In this document: in pieces, positions 25,580 to 34,165 of the stretch
Layout of the letters: every line of letters begins with the position of its first letter
Numbering within the stretch: position 1 is the first letter of the stretch
Assembly (NCBI GenBank): GCA_019746135.1
Contig: JAIESI010000181.1
Location: 1 to 49,857, forward strand
Direction of reading: 5' to 3'
Source: Xanthobacteraceae bacterium
GTDB taxonomy: Bacteria; Pseudomonadota; Alphaproteobacteria; Rhizobiales; Xanthobacteraceae
DNA: 49,857 nucleotides
Program-made: the position numbers and the translations under genes
Notes under the pieces: generated by a model
What the model saw: only the letters and a program-made list of their open reading frames with translations
Database searches by the model: none
Told to the model about the DNA's origin: nothing

Positions 25580-26221
25580 ATGGATTTGAACGAAGAGCTG
25601 CGTGTCGTCGATCCCTGGTCGATCAAGGGGGAACTGACGCTGTCGTGCAATTGCGAGGTGTTCTGCCCCTGCGTGCTGTCGCTCGGCACCTCGGCGCCGA
25701 CCGAGGGCTATTGCCAGACCTGGGCGGCGGTGAAGATCGACCAGGGCCATTTCGGCGACACCGACCTCTCCGGCGTGAAGTTCGGCTTCATGGCCGACAT
25801 TCCCGGCCGGCTCGGCCGCGGCAACTGGACGGTGGCGCTGTTCGTCGACGACAAGGCCCCGGTGCCGGCCTCCAAGGCGCTGACCTGGATCATGACCGGC
25901 CGGGCCGGCGGCTCGACCGCGCTCCTGAAGATCCTCGCCGGCTCGTTCCTCGGCGTGCGCCAGGTGCCGATCGTCTACGAGCGGCAGGGCGACACCCGCA
26001 TCATCAAGATCGAGAAGATCGTCGATGGCGCGATCACGCCGGTGCGCGGCAAGGACCACGGACCGGTCGTGATCCGCAACAGCCAGTACTGGATCGCCCC
26101 CGACATCACCGTCGCCCGCGCCGACCGGTCGCGCTTCCGCCTGTTCGGCCGCAACTGGAATTTCGAGGGCCGTTCGTCGGAAATCTGCCAGCTCGACTGG
26201 GGCAACCAGAAGAAGCGGTGA
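25580..26221 (+). CDS. DUF1326 family protein
   Basis: A 213-residue soluble protein with the DUF1326 signature near the N-terminus: LTLSCNCEVFCPCVLSLG (residues about 18-35), a Cys cluster that may bind metal, followed by GYCQTWAAVKID and a beta-rich body. No signal peptide. It lies 9 bp after the DUF2182 membrane gene and is the soluble half of that conserved pair. Function unknown. Confidence 0.9.
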   Translation: MDLNEELRVVDPWSIKGELTLSCNCEVFCPCVLSLGTSAPTEGYCQTWAAVKIDQGHFGDTDLSGVKFGFMADIPGRLGRGNWTVALFVDDKAPVPASKALTWIMTGRAGGSTALLKILAGSFLGVRQVPIVYERQGDTRIIKIEKIVDGAITPVRGKDHGPVVIRNSQYWIAPDITVARADRSRFRLFGRNWNFEGRSSEICQLDWGNQKKR

Positions 26222-26263
26222 TCCGGCTTCCGCGCGGCGCGCTGCGGCGGTAAAATTCCTGCC

Positions 26264-26944
26264 GTGGGCGCACTGGCATTCTCGGTTCATATCCTCACCG
26301 CCTGCGGCGCAGGCCTTGCGCTGCTGGCGCTGATCGCCGCGGTCGCGCATGACTGGCCGCTGATGTTCCTGTGGCTGGGGCTCGCCCTCATCGTCGACGG
26401 CATCGACGGCACGTTTGCGCGCGCGGCCGGCACGGCGGAAAACGCGCCGCGCTGGTCCGGCGAGGTGCTCGACCTTGTGGTCGATTTCACCACCTACGTG
26501 TTCGTGCCGGCCTACGCCATCGTCTCCGCGGACCTGATGCCGCACGAGTGGGGGCTGCCGGCCGGCTTCATCATCGCCGTGACGGCGGCGCTGTATTTTG
26601 CCGACACCAACATGAAGGCCGACGACAATCATTTCGTCGGCTTCCCGGCGGTGTGGAACGTGATCGCGTTCTATCTGTTGCTGCTGCGGCCGGTGCCCTG
26701 GGTGACCATTGTGACGATCGCGGCGTTTGCGGTGCTGACGTTTCTGCCGATCCGTTTCGTGCATCCGTTCCGCGTCCGCAGCCTGCGGACCGTGACCGTG
26801 ACCATGCTGGCGCTTTGGGCGGTGCTGGCGTTCATGGCCGTGTGGCAGAGCCTCGCGCCGCCGCTCTGGGTGGTTGCGGCATTGTGCCTGATCGGGATCT
26901 ATTTTCTGGTGATCGGACTGGTTCCCGTGCGTGCCGGCAAATAG
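26264..26944 (+). CDS. pcs: Phosphatidylcholine synthase
   Basis: A 226-residue membrane enzyme of the CDP-alcohol phosphatidyltransferase family. The catalytic pattern DG..AR....G...D...D is present as DGIDGTFARAAG followed by SGEVLDLVVDF (about residues 44-78). The start AFSVHILTACGAGLALLALIA and TTYVFVPAYAI match rhizobial Pcs, which joins CDP-diacylglycerol and choline to make phosphatidylcholine in one step. About six more hydrophobic segments follow. Translation begins at GTG 26264. The gene lies between the DUF1326 gene (42 bp) and terC (10 bp); co-transcription is likely with terC. Confidence 0.88.
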   Translation: MGALAFSVHILTACGAGLALLALIAAVAHDWPLMFLWLGLALIVDGIDGTFARAAGTAENAPRWSGEVLDLVVDFTTYVFVPAYAIVSADLMPHEWGLPAGFIIAVTAALYFADTNMKADDNHFVGFPAVWNVIAFYLLLLRPVPWVTIVTIAAFAVLTFLPIRFVHPFRVRSLRTVTVTMLALWAVLAFMAVWQSLAPPLWVVAALCLIGIYFLVIGLVPVRAGK

Positions 26945-26954
26945 GTAAGGACCC

Positions 26955-27674
26955 ATGCTCGAACTTCTCACCGACTGGAATGCGTGGGCGGCGCTGGCGA
27001 CACTCACCGCGCTCGAAGTTGTCCTCGGCATCGACAACATCGTCTTCATTTCGATCCTGGTGTCGCGCTGCCCGCCCGAGCAGGCCTTGCGGGCGCGGCA
27101 GATCGGGCTCGGGCTCGCCTTCCTGTTCCGCATCGCCATGCTGTTCACGCTGACATGGCTGATGCATCTGACGTACCCGCTGTTCTCCGTGTTCGGCATG
27201 GCCATTTCCTGGCGCGACATCATCCTGATCGGCGGCGGCCTGTTCCTGATCGCCAAGGCCACCCACGAGATTCACAACGAAGTCGAGCACGTCGAGAGTG
27301 ACGGAGCAGCAAACCTCGCCACCCAGTCCTTCGGCATGGTGGTGGCGCAGCTCGTCGTCATCGATCTGGTGTTCTCGCTCGACTCGATCATCACCGCGAT
27401 CGGCATGGTCGAGCACATCGAGATCATGATCGGCGCGGTGGTCATCGCCATGATCGTGATGTATGTCGCCTCGGGACCGGTCGCGGCCTTCATTGCCGAA
27501 TACCCGACCACCAAGATGCTGGCGCTCTCGTTCCTGGTGCTGATCGGCGTGGCGCTGGTCGCCGAGGGTTTCGACTTCCACATTCCGCGCGGCTACATTT
27601 ACTTCTCGATGGCGTTTGCCTGCGCGGTCGAGTTCTTCAACGTCCTGGCGCGGCGCAGGCGAAGGCGCAAATGA
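26955..27674 (+). CDS. TerC-family integral membrane protein
   Basis: A 239-residue membrane protein of the TerC family with around seven hydrophobic segments. Conserved acidic motifs within membrane helices are present: EVVLGIDNIVFISIL (residues about 22-36) and DLVFSLDSIITAIGM (about 138-152), which are thought to handle metal ions; several relatives export manganese during protein secretion. The C-terminal hydrophobic block ends in an Arg/Lys tail (RRRRRK). It begins 10 bp after pcs and is followed 10 bp later by the SDR gene. Confidence 0.9.
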   Translation: MLELLTDWNAWAALATLTALEVVLGIDNIVFISILVSRCPPEQALRARQIGLGLAFLFRIAMLFTLTWLMHLTYPLFSVFGMAISWRDIILIGGGLFLIAKATHEIHNEVEHVESDGAANLATQSFGMVVAQLVVIDLVFSLDSIITAIGMVEHIEIMIGAVVIAMIVMYVASGPVAAFIAEYPTTKMLALSFLVLIGVALVAEGFDFHIPRGYIYFSMAFACAVEFFNVLARRRRRRK

Positions 27675-27684
27675 GGATCATGCA

Positions 27685-28425
27685 ATGCCCGTCCTTCTGA
27701 TCACCGGCGCCGGCCGCGGCATCGGCGCGGCAACGGCGCAGCTCGGCGCGGCGCGCGGCTACGACGTGGCCGTCACCTACAAGACCGACGCGAAATCCGC
27801 GGGCGAGGTGGTCGCCGCGGTCAAGACGCAGGGCCGCCGGGCGGTCGCGATCAGGGCCGACATGGCGTCCGAGGCCGATGTCGCGCGGATGTTCAAGGAG
27901 GCCGACGCGCTCGGGCCGCTCACCCATTTCGTCTACAACGCCGGCATTCCCGGCACCGCCGGGCGGCTGGACGCTGCCGCCCCGGCGATGATGCGCGAGG
28001 TGGTCGAGGTCAACGTGCTCGGCGCGCTGTGGTCGATGCAGCACGCGATCCGCCGCATGTCGAGGAAGCACGGCGGGCAGGGCGGGTCGGTGGTGCTGCT
28101 TTCGTCGGTCGCAGCCGACATCGGCGGGCCCAATGAGTACGTCTGGTACGCCGCCTCCAAGGGCGCCATCGAGTCGATGACCTACGGGCTGAGCAAGGAA
28201 CTGGCGGGCGACGGCATCCGGGTGAACTGCGTGTCGCCCGGCGCGAGCGAGACCCGCATCCATGCCGACGCCGGCACGCCGGAAAAGCTCGCCAAGGTCG
28301 CGCCGATGATCCCGATGGGCCGCGTCGGCAAGCCGGAGGAGAGCGCCGAGGCGGTGCTGTTCCTGCTGTCGGATGCCGCCTCCTACATCAGCGGCACGAT
28401 CCTGCGCGTGGCGGGCGGGCGGTAA
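27685..28425 (+). CDS. Short-chain dehydrogenase/reductase (SDR) family oxidoreductase
   Basis: A 246-residue classical SDR. The nucleotide-binding TGAGRGIGAATAQ lies at residues 7-19, NAG near 90 (YNAGIPG), the catalytic Ser in LLSSVAADIGG and the YxxxK pair in YAASKGA. The C-terminal motif YISGTILRVAGGR is typical of FabG-like members. The exact substrate is unknown. The ATG at 27685 gives the usual N-terminus; it lies 10 bp after terC, so it ends the DUF2182-DUF1326-pcs-terC-SDR cluster. Confidence 0.9.
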   Translation: MPVLLITGAGRGIGAATAQLGAARGYDVAVTYKTDAKSAGEVVAAVKTQGRRAVAIRADMASEADVARMFKEADALGPLTHFVYNAGIPGTAGRLDAAAPAMMREVVEVNVLGALWSMQHAIRRMSRKHGGQGGSVVLLSSVAADIGGPNEYVWYAASKGAIESMTYGLSKELAGDGIRVNCVSPGASETRIHADAGTPEKLAKVAPMIPMGRVGKPEESAEAVLFLLSDAASYISGTILRVAGGR

Positions 28426-28475
28426 GTCTCTCCGCGAGCCATTGCTGAGCGCGGGCGCCTGCAAGCTCCTCCGCC

Positions 28476-28610
28476 GTCATTCCGGGGCGCGCCGAAGGCG
28501 CGAACCCGGAATCCATAACCACGGCTGCGGAGCATGGATTCCGGGTTCGCGGGCATAGCGCGTTGACGACGCGCGTAACCGCGCCTGTGCCGCCCGCGCC
28601 CCGGAATGAC
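28476..28610. repeat. Nested palindromic repeat, copy A
   Basis: GTCATTCCGGGGCGCG at the left end pairs perfectly with its complement at the right end, and inside an 18-bp arm (CGCGAACCCGGAATCCAT) pairs with ATGGATTCCGGGTTCGCG. A diverged copy of the palindromic core seen at 16241 and 33832 sits inside (28557-28585). A related copy lies at 29694-29800, so the pair flanks the quinone oxidoreductase gene. Confidence 0.85.
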
Positions 28611-28706
28611 CGCGGAGAGGTTCTTGCGCCATTCCTTCGCGCCCCTATGATCGCGCCCCGACGAAGCACGCGCGTGGCGTTGCGTGCTCAATTGAGGGAG
28701 TGAACC

Positions 28707-29684
28707 ATGACGGCAGCAGTCCGGGTGCACAAGCACGGCGGCCCCGAAGTCCTGACCTATGAGCAGATCGAGATCGGCGCGCCGGGGCCGGGCCAGATCA
28801 AGCTCAAGCAGCATGCGGCCGGCGTGAACTACATCGACACTTATTTCCGCATGGGCATGTACCCGTCGCCGGTCGGCCTGCCGTTCGTCTCCGGCAACGA
28901 GGGGGCAGGCGAGGTCATTGCGGTGGGCCCCGGCGTGACCGACCTCAAGGTCGGCGACCGCGTCGCCTACGTGGTGGCGCTCGGCGCCTATGCCGAGGAG
29001 CGGCTGATGCCCGCCGACCGGGCGGTGAAGATCCCCGACGGCATCACCTACGAGCAGGCCGCGGCGATGATGCTCAAGGGCATGACCGCGGAATACCTGC
29101 TGCGCCGGACCTACAAGGTGCAGAAGGGCGACAACATCCTGGTCCACGCGGCCGCGGGCGGCGTCGGCCTGATCCTGTGCCAGTGGGGCAAGGCGCTCGG
29201 CGCCAACGTCATCGGCACCGTCGGCACCGAGGACAAGGGCAAGCTCGCACAGGCGAACGGCTGCGACCACATCATCTACTATCGCAAGGAGGACTTCGCG
29301 GCGCGGGTCAAGGAGATCACCAAGGGCGAGCTTTGCGCCGTGGTTTATGACGGTATCGGCAAGACCACGTTCCCGGCCTCGCTCGACTGCCTGCGTCCGC
29401 TCGGCATGTTCGCAAGCTTCGGCAGCGCGTCCGGCCAGATCGACGCGTTCAACATCAACATCCTGCAGACCAAGGGCTCGCTGTTTGCGACGCGGCCGAC
29501 GCTCAACACCTATGCCGCCAAGCGCGCCGACCTGCTCGACATCGCCAGGAACCTGTTCGAGGTGGTCGGCAGCGGCAAGGTCAAGATCCCGGTCAACCAG
29601 ACCTACAAGCTCAAGGACGCCGCGAAGGCGCACCAGGACCTGGAAGGCCGCAACACCACCGGATCGACCATTCTCGTTCCGTAG
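28707..29684 (+). CDS. NADPH:quinone oxidoreductase (zeta-crystallin type MDR)
   Basis: A 325-residue zinc-free medium-chain reductase of the quinone oxidoreductase group. Typical segments: VNYIDTYFRMGMYPSPVGLPF, GNEGAGEVIAVGPGV, and the nucleotide-binding HAAAGGVGLILCQWGKALGANVIGTVG. There are no zinc ligands. Such enzymes reduce quinones or enals with NADPH. The ATG at 28707 follows GAGGGAGTG. The gene stands alone between two palindromic repeats, at 28476-28610 and 29694-29800. Confidence 0.92.
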   Translation: MTAAVRVHKHGGPEVLTYEQIEIGAPGPGQIKLKQHAAGVNYIDTYFRMGMYPSPVGLPFVSGNEGAGEVIAVGPGVTDLKVGDRVAYVVALGAYAEERLMPADRAVKIPDGITYEQAAAMMLKGMTAEYLLRRTYKVQKGDNILVHAAAGGVGLILCQWGKALGANVIGTVGTEDKGKLAQANGCDHIIYYRKEDFAARVKEITKGELCAVVYDGIGKTTFPASLDCLRPLGMFASFGSASGQIDAFNINILQTKGSLFATRPTLNTYAAKRADLLDIARNLFEVVGSGKVKIPVNQTYKLKDAAKAHQDLEGRNTTGSTILVP

Positions 29685-29693
29685 GAAGGCACC

Positions 29694-29800
29694 GTCATTC
29701 CGGGGCGCGCCGAAAGGCGCGAGCCCGGAATCCAGTCGGGAAGGCGGTGGTTGTGTCTGGATTCCGGGTTCGCTCGCTTGCGCGAGCGCCCAGGAATGAC
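29694..29800. repeat. Nested palindromic repeat, copy B
   Basis: Same family as 28476-28610: begins GTCATTCCGGGGCGCGCC, contains GAGCCCGGAATCCAG and its partner CTGGATTCCGGGTTCG, and ends AGGAATGAC. It starts 9 bp after the quinone oxidoreductase stop and could end its transcript. Confidence 0.85.
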
Positions 29801-29829
29801 CGAGGGATAGATCATGCTTGGCGCTTGAC

Positions 29830-30150
29830 CTAGAATCTCGGTTCTATCCGCGTGGAGGAAGCAGCGTTTGCAAAGTCGCCGGGGGCAGCTGCGGGAAGCA
29901 GGGCAATCCGAAAGCCTTTGTAGCGTTTTCTCAATACCATTCGGACGACAAAAAAGGACCAGACAAGCCCGACGATGGTGCCCAAAGCTGGTGCAAGCTG
30001 CGGCACTTGCGTGATGCCCGTGGCCAGCCGAAAGATCCCGATCGCAGCACCGACGACGAAACCGATAGCCACTGAACCCAGCAAGCTTCGCCACAGAATT
30101 AGCCACCATATGCTGAGCGTCCGCTGCCACGTCAGTTCCAGTTCTTGCAT
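29830..30150 (-). CDS. Small membrane protein, hypothetical
   Basis: A 106-residue protein with two hydrophobic segments (about residues 12-40 and 54-72) separated by a Pro-containing loop, and a basic stretch after the second helix (RMVLRKRYKGFR). A good ribosome-binding stretch AAGGGGG precedes the ATG at 30150. I do not recognise the family. It is divergent from puuD (124 bp between starts) and might share its promoter region. Confidence 0.6.
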   Translation of the reverse strand: MQELELTWQRTLSIWWLILWRSLLGSVAIGFVVGAAIGIFRLATGITQVPQLAPALGTIVGLVWSFFVVRMVLRKRYKGFRIALLPAAAPGDFANAASSTRIEPRF

Positions 30151-30274
30151 GCTTTGCCCCCTTGGTTGGACCGCCCCTGGTCAAGCCGGTGAAGAGCCGT
30201 CCAGGGCTATCTCGCGAGAGGCTGGCAGGGCGATTGCATCTGGACAAGCTGCCACTGAGAAGTGAAGAGGATAG

Positions 30275-31462
30275 ATGGACGTTTTTGCCGGTGAATGGCT
30301 GAACCTGCTGATCCGCTGGGCGCACATGGTCGTCGCCATCGGCTGGATCGGCACCTCGTTCTACTTCATGGCGCTCGATTACACGCTGATGAAGCGCGAG
30401 AAGATGAACCCGGGCGTCATGGGCACCGCCTGGCAGGTGCACGGCGGCGGCTTCTATCACGTGGAGAAATACACGGTTGCACCGGCGACCCTGCCGGAGG
30501 TGCTGCACTGGTTCAAATGGGAGGCCTATCTCACCTGGCTCACCGGCTTCGGCCTGCTGGTCGTTCAATACTACCTGCATGCCGACGCATTCCTGATCGA
30601 TCCTGCGGTGATGCCGCTCGCGCCGTGGCAGGCGATCGCGATCTCGATCGCTTCGCTCGCCGCCGGGTGGTTCATCTATGACGGGCTGTGCCGCAGCAAG
30701 ATCGGCGACAACACGGTGTGGCTTGCGATCTGCGTGTTCGCGCTGATCCTGATCGCCTCGGTGCTCTACACCAAGGTGTTCTCCGGCCGCGGCGCCTTCA
30801 TCCATGTCGGCGCGCTGGTCGGCACCATCATGGCGGTCAACGTGTTCGGCGTGATCATCCCCGGCCAGAAGAAGATGATCGCGCAGATGATCGCCGGCGA
30901 AAAACCCGATCCGCGCTACGGCCTGGTCGGCAAGCAGCGCTCGACCCACAACAACTACCTGACGCTGCCGGTGCTGCTGATGATGGTGTCGCAGCACTAT
31001 CCGTTCCTGTTCAGCCACCCGCACTCGTGGCTGATCGTGGCGCTGATCATCATCAGCGGCGCGCTGATCCGCCATATGCTGAACCGGGTCGACGCGGGCG
31101 ATGACTGGAACAGCTACGGCTGGACCCTGCCGCTCGCGGCCATGGCGCTGATCGGCGCGATCTACGTGACCGCGCCGCAGTCCCGTGCCGTCAGCACGGC
31201 CGGCGGTGCGGTGACGGATGCGGACGCGCAGAACATCGTCACCAAGCACTGCCTGATGTGCCACGCCAGGCACCCGTCGCATCCCGCGTTCAAGGAGCCG
31301 CCCAAGAACGTGTCGCTCGAGACGGTCGCCGAGATGCGGCGCTATGCGCAACAAATCTATATGCAGACCGTGCAGAATCGGGCCATGCCGATGGGCAATC
31401 AGACCGGCATGACCGACGAGGAGCGCGACACGCTCGGCCGCTGGATCAATCGCGGCAAGTAG
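30275..31462 (+). CDS. puuD: Urate hydroxylase PuuD, membrane domain plus cytochrome c
   Basis: A 395-residue protein that starts with the DUF989 membrane region (about eight hydrophobic helices, first WLNLLIRWAHMVVAIGWIGT) and ends with a cytochrome c domain carrying the heme motif CLMCH at residues 326-330, followed by RAMPMGNQTGMTDEER, where Met supplies the second heme ligand. This layout is that of PuuD, which oxidises urate to 5-hydroxyisourate and passes electrons to the respiratory chain instead of making H2O2. The following allantoate-amidohydrolase-like gene supports a purine degradation context. Confidence 0.9.
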   Translation: MDVFAGEWLNLLIRWAHMVVAIGWIGTSFYFMALDYTLMKREKMNPGVMGTAWQVHGGGFYHVEKYTVAPATLPEVLHWFKWEAYLTWLTGFGLLVVQYYLHADAFLIDPAVMPLAPWQAIAISIASLAAGWFIYDGLCRSKIGDNTVWLAICVFALILIASVLYTKVFSGRGAFIHVGALVGTIMAVNVFGVIIPGQKKMIAQMIAGEKPDPRYGLVGKQRSTHNNYLTLPVLLMMVSQHYPFLFSHPHSWLIVALIIISGALIRHMLNRVDAGDDWNSYGWTLPLAAMALIGAIYVTAPQSRAVSTAGGAVTDADAQNIVTKHCLMCHARHPSHPAFKEPPKNVSLETVAEMRRYAQQIYMQTVQNRAMPMGNQTGMTDEERDTLGRWINRGK

Positions 31463-31513
31463 CACCGAGGCGGGCCGCGACAGCAGCCGGCGAAGGAGCC
31501 GAGAGTCCCGCAA

Positions 31514-32269
31514 ATGAGTCTCGACACGGATCGTTCGCCGCAGCCGCCTCCAAATCGACCGCCCGCAAGTCCGCCCTGGGGTGTCGGCGCGACGCTCGCC
31601 TGGACGGTGACGGCGTTCGCGGTCAGCATGGTGATTGCGACCGCCGTGTTCGGCCTCTGGTCGGCGGGGCGTCCGCGGCCGGTGTCGTCCGCCTATGACG
31701 GGGTGGTCATTGCGATCGGCACGTTCGCCTCGGTCCCGGTGCAGATCGCCGTGCTGAGCCTTGCCGCGCAGCTGCGGCGCTGGCCGGCGGCCCGCTATCT
31801 CGGCCTCGTCGTGCCGCGCCGCGCCGAGGTCATCGTCGCCGTGGTTGCGGTGATCGCGCTCAATCTCACCTTCGATGCGATCCTCTACATCAGCGGCCGC
31901 GATATCGTGCCGCCGTTTCAGGTCGAGGTCTGGCGCAGCGCCGCGGACGCCGGCTGGCTCCTGGCGCTGATCGTCGCCATCGTCGTGGTCGCGCCGATCG
32001 GCGAGGAGATCGCCTTCCGCGGCTTTCTGTTCCGCGGTTGGGGCAAGCCCGGCTGGGAGCTGCATGCCGTCGCGGCCATTGCGCTCGCCTGGGCTTTGCT
32101 GCACATCCAGTACGACTGGCTGGGAATGGCGCAGATCTTCGTGGCCGGGCTGGTGCTCGGCTGGTTTCGCTGGGCCACCGGCTCGACCATTCTCACCATC
32201 GGGATGCATATTCTGGTCAATTGCCAATCCATGTTCGAGACCTGGATCAAGATGGAATTCTTCCCGTGA
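31514..32269 (+). CDS. CPBP-family intramembrane glutamic endopeptidase
   Basis: A 251-residue membrane protein of the CPBP (Abi/CaaX-protease-like) family. The three conserved motifs are in place: EEIAFRGFLFRG (near residue 164), the His motif in WALLHIQYDW, and the C-terminal HILVN. About seven hydrophobic segments. Its stop overlaps the start of the amidohydrolase gene (GTGA), and it lies 51 bp after puuD, so it is embedded in a purine-degradation operon; why a protease sits there is unclear. The N-terminal 20 residues are Pro-rich and cytosolic. Confidence 0.88.
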   Translation: MSLDTDRSPQPPPNRPPASPPWGVGATLAWTVTAFAVSMVIATAVFGLWSAGRPRPVSSAYDGVVIAIGTFASVPVQIAVLSLAAQLRRWPAARYLGLVVPRRAEVIVAVVAVIALNLTFDAILYISGRDIVPPFQVEVWRSAADAGWLLALIVAIVVVAPIGEEIAFRGFLFRGWGKPGWELHAVAAIALAWALLHIQYDWLGMAQIFVAGLVLGWFRWATGSTILTIGMHILVNCQSMFETWIKMEFFP

Positions 32270-33504
32270 GCCGGCCCGATCCCGAGGCGCTCGGCGCCCG
32301 TGCCTATGCGATGATCGCCGAGCTCGCGCAGATCAGCGCCGAGCCTTCGCGCCTGGTGCGGCAGTTTCTCACGCCGGAACACCGTCGAGCCGCCGATCTC
32401 GTGGCGTCCTGGATGCAGCGGGCCGGCCTCGCGGTCAGCGAGGATGCGCTCGGCACGCTGCGCGGCCGCTACGGCACGCCGCGACGGCGGCTCTTGATCG
32501 GCTCGCACATCGACACGGTGATCGACGCCGGCAAGTACGACGGCCCGCTCGGCGTCATCGCCGGCATCCTTGCGGCCGAGCCGTTCGCCCGATCCAAGGC
32601 CAAATTGCCGTTCGGCATCGACGTGCTGGCGTTCGGCGACGAGGAAGGCTCGCGCTTTCCCGCCACCATGACCTCGTCGTCGGCCTGCGCCGGCGTGTTC
32701 GAGCACGAGGCGCTGACCGCCGCCGATGCCAAGGGCGTCACATTGACGGCGGCTCTGCGCGCTTACGGCAAGATGCCCCAGGATATTCCCGCCGCGGCCT
32801 ACCGGCCGCAGGACGCCGCCGCCTACGTCGAGGTGCATATCGAGCAGGGGCCGGTGCTCGAAGCCAAAGGCGAGCCGCTCGGCGTCGTCACCGGCATCGT
32901 CGGCCAGAGCAGGCTTCGCGTCACCGTGACGGGCGAGGCGGGGCATGCCGGCACCGTGCCGATGGCGCTGCGCCATGACGCGTTTGCCGGGGCCGCCGAA
33001 ATGGCGCTGGCGGTCGAGCGGATCGCGCGCGAGCACCCCGAGGACGGCATGGTCGGCACGGTCGGCCGCATCGAGGCGATGCCCGGCGCGGTCAACATCG
33101 TTCCCGGCCGCGTGGTGTTCACCGTCGATCTGCGCTCGCTGACCGACGAGCTGCGGCTCGCCGCGCTCGAGCGTTTCAAGGCCGATGTGGAAGCCATCGC
33201 CCAGGCCCGCGGCCTGAAGGCCCAGGTCGAGAACTTCCATGAGGTCGCGACCGCCCATTGCACGCCGCAGCTTCAGGACGCACTTGCCGCAAGCGCCGCC
33301 GAGCTCGGCCACAACGCGATCCGGCTTCCGTCGGGCGCAGGCCACGACGCGCAGATCATGTCGCGGCTCTGCCCCTCGGCGATGCTGTTCGTGCGCTGCC
33401 GCGGCGGCATCAGCCACAATCCGGCGGAGTTCGCGAGCGTCTCCGACATGGGCCTCGCGATCGCGGCGCTGATCCGGTTCATCGAGAAATTCCAGCCGGG
33501 CTAA
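32266..33504 (+). CDS. Zn-dependent hydrolase, allantoate amidohydrolase / carbamoylase type
   Basis: A 412-residue M20-type hydrolase. The metal ligands are visible in GSHIDTV, FGDEEGSRF, HIEQGP and SHNPAE. It belongs to the group of allantoate deiminases, N-carbamoyl amino acid and ureidoglycolate hydrolases. Following puuD, allantoate amidohydrolase is the most likely role, giving ammonia and ureidoglycine from purine breakdown. The GTG at 32266 overlaps the CPBP stop codon by 4 bp; the frame remains open to 32038 but that part lies inside the CPBP gene. A remnant matching its last 50 bases occurs at 47966-48017. Confidence 0.88.
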   Translation: MSRPDPEALGARAYAMIAELAQISAEPSRLVRQFLTPEHRRAADLVASWMQRAGLAVSEDALGTLRGRYGTPRRRLLIGSHIDTVIDAGKYDGPLGVIAGILAAEPFARSKAKLPFGIDVLAFGDEEGSRFPATMTSSSACAGVFEHEALTAADAKGVTLTAALRAYGKMPQDIPAAAYRPQDAAAYVEVHIEQGPVLEAKGEPLGVVTGIVGQSRLRVTVTGEAGHAGTVPMALRHDAFAGAAEMALAVERIAREHPEDGMVGTVGRIEAMPGAVNIVPGRVVFTVDLRSLTDELRLAALERFKADVEAIAQARGLKAQVENFHEVATAHCTPQLQDALAASAAELGHNAIRLPSGAGHDAQIMSRLCPSAMLFVRCRGGISHNPAEFASVSDMGLAIAALIRFIEKFQPG

Positions 33505-33699
33505 AGCAGGATGCGTTCAGGTTGAGTCGCACACCCTCGATTGTCATGCCCCGCGAAGGCGAGGCATCCAACTGGATCGCCCGCCTGCGCGGGCGATGAC
33601 AGCGGAGGGGACGGATCGACCAGAAATCATCATGCTCTAGGGGCGGTTTCGGTTGGCTTGCGCCGCTATCTCCCCGCGATGCGCGGGCTTGACCCCATA

Positions 33700-33911
33700 G
33701 GCGTTAAGTGAGGCTCGTGTCCCGGGCGCAGCGCAGCACAAGCGAAGCGCAGTGATGCGCTGCAGACCCGGGACCCCGGTTTCTTTCTTTCCGTGGAAAG
33801 CAACCGGGGTCCGGATCAGCGGTGCACCGCCATAGCGCGTCGAAGACGCGCGTAAACGCGCTTATGGCGCTGCACCGCGTCCGGGACACGAGACCTGCTT
33901 ATCTTAACGCC
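33700..33911. repeat. Large nested palindromic element
   Basis: The outer arms GGCGTTAAG (33700-33708) and CTTAACGCC (33903-33911) enclose CTCGTGTCCCGG and its partner CCGGGACACGAG (ending 33892). Nested inside are ACCCCGGTT/AACCGGGGT and, at 33832-33867, the palindromic core also found in the YejA-like gene. The overall layout is a composite of several repeat families inserted into each other. Confidence 0.75.
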
Positions 33912-33973
33912 GATTGACCCGCCCATCTCGATAAGGGACGCACGGTGCCCGCCTAAGCGAGATGGCCGGGACA

Positions 33974-34081
33974 TAGGCGAGCGAAGCGACGCCGTCCTTC
34001 GGACGGCCGTAGGCGAGCGAAGCGACGCCGTCCTTCGGACGGCCGTAGGCGAGCGAAGCGACGCCGTCCTTCGGACGGCTA
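33974..34081. repeat. Three tandem 36-bp repeats
   Basis: The unit TAGGCGAGCGAAGCGACGCC plus TCCTTCGGACGGC... recurs at 33974, 34010 and 34046 almost without change. Each unit contains a hairpin GCCGTCC/GGACGGC with a TTC loop, so the stretch can fold into three identical hairpins on either strand. Confidence 0.88.
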
Positions 34082-34165
34082 TGGCCCGGCCATGACGATG
34101 GCTGATTCCGCGCAAGTGGAAACTGCTTTAGTGATGCGGCACAGCGGCATTACGAGCCGCACCGT

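Larger units (their letters stand above)
33505..34165. other. Gene-free stretch filled with repeats
   Basis: No credible gene here. It holds a short REP-like palindrome (33543-33601, TCATGCCCCGCGAAGGCGAG with a downstream GGGCGATGAC), the large palindrome 33700-33911, and three tandem 36-bp units (33974-34081). Open frames on the minus strand here only translate the repeats (VRRTASLRSPT units). Confidence 0.75.

Noticed and set aside
29603..32227. 874-codon leftward frame across puuD and the CPBP gene
   Set aside because: Antisense to strongly supported genes; composition dominated by His, Arg and Asp.
33816..34115. Repeat-encoded protein with VRRTASLRSPT units
   Set aside because: Simply a translation of the 36-bp tandem repeats; no start context or conserved sequence.
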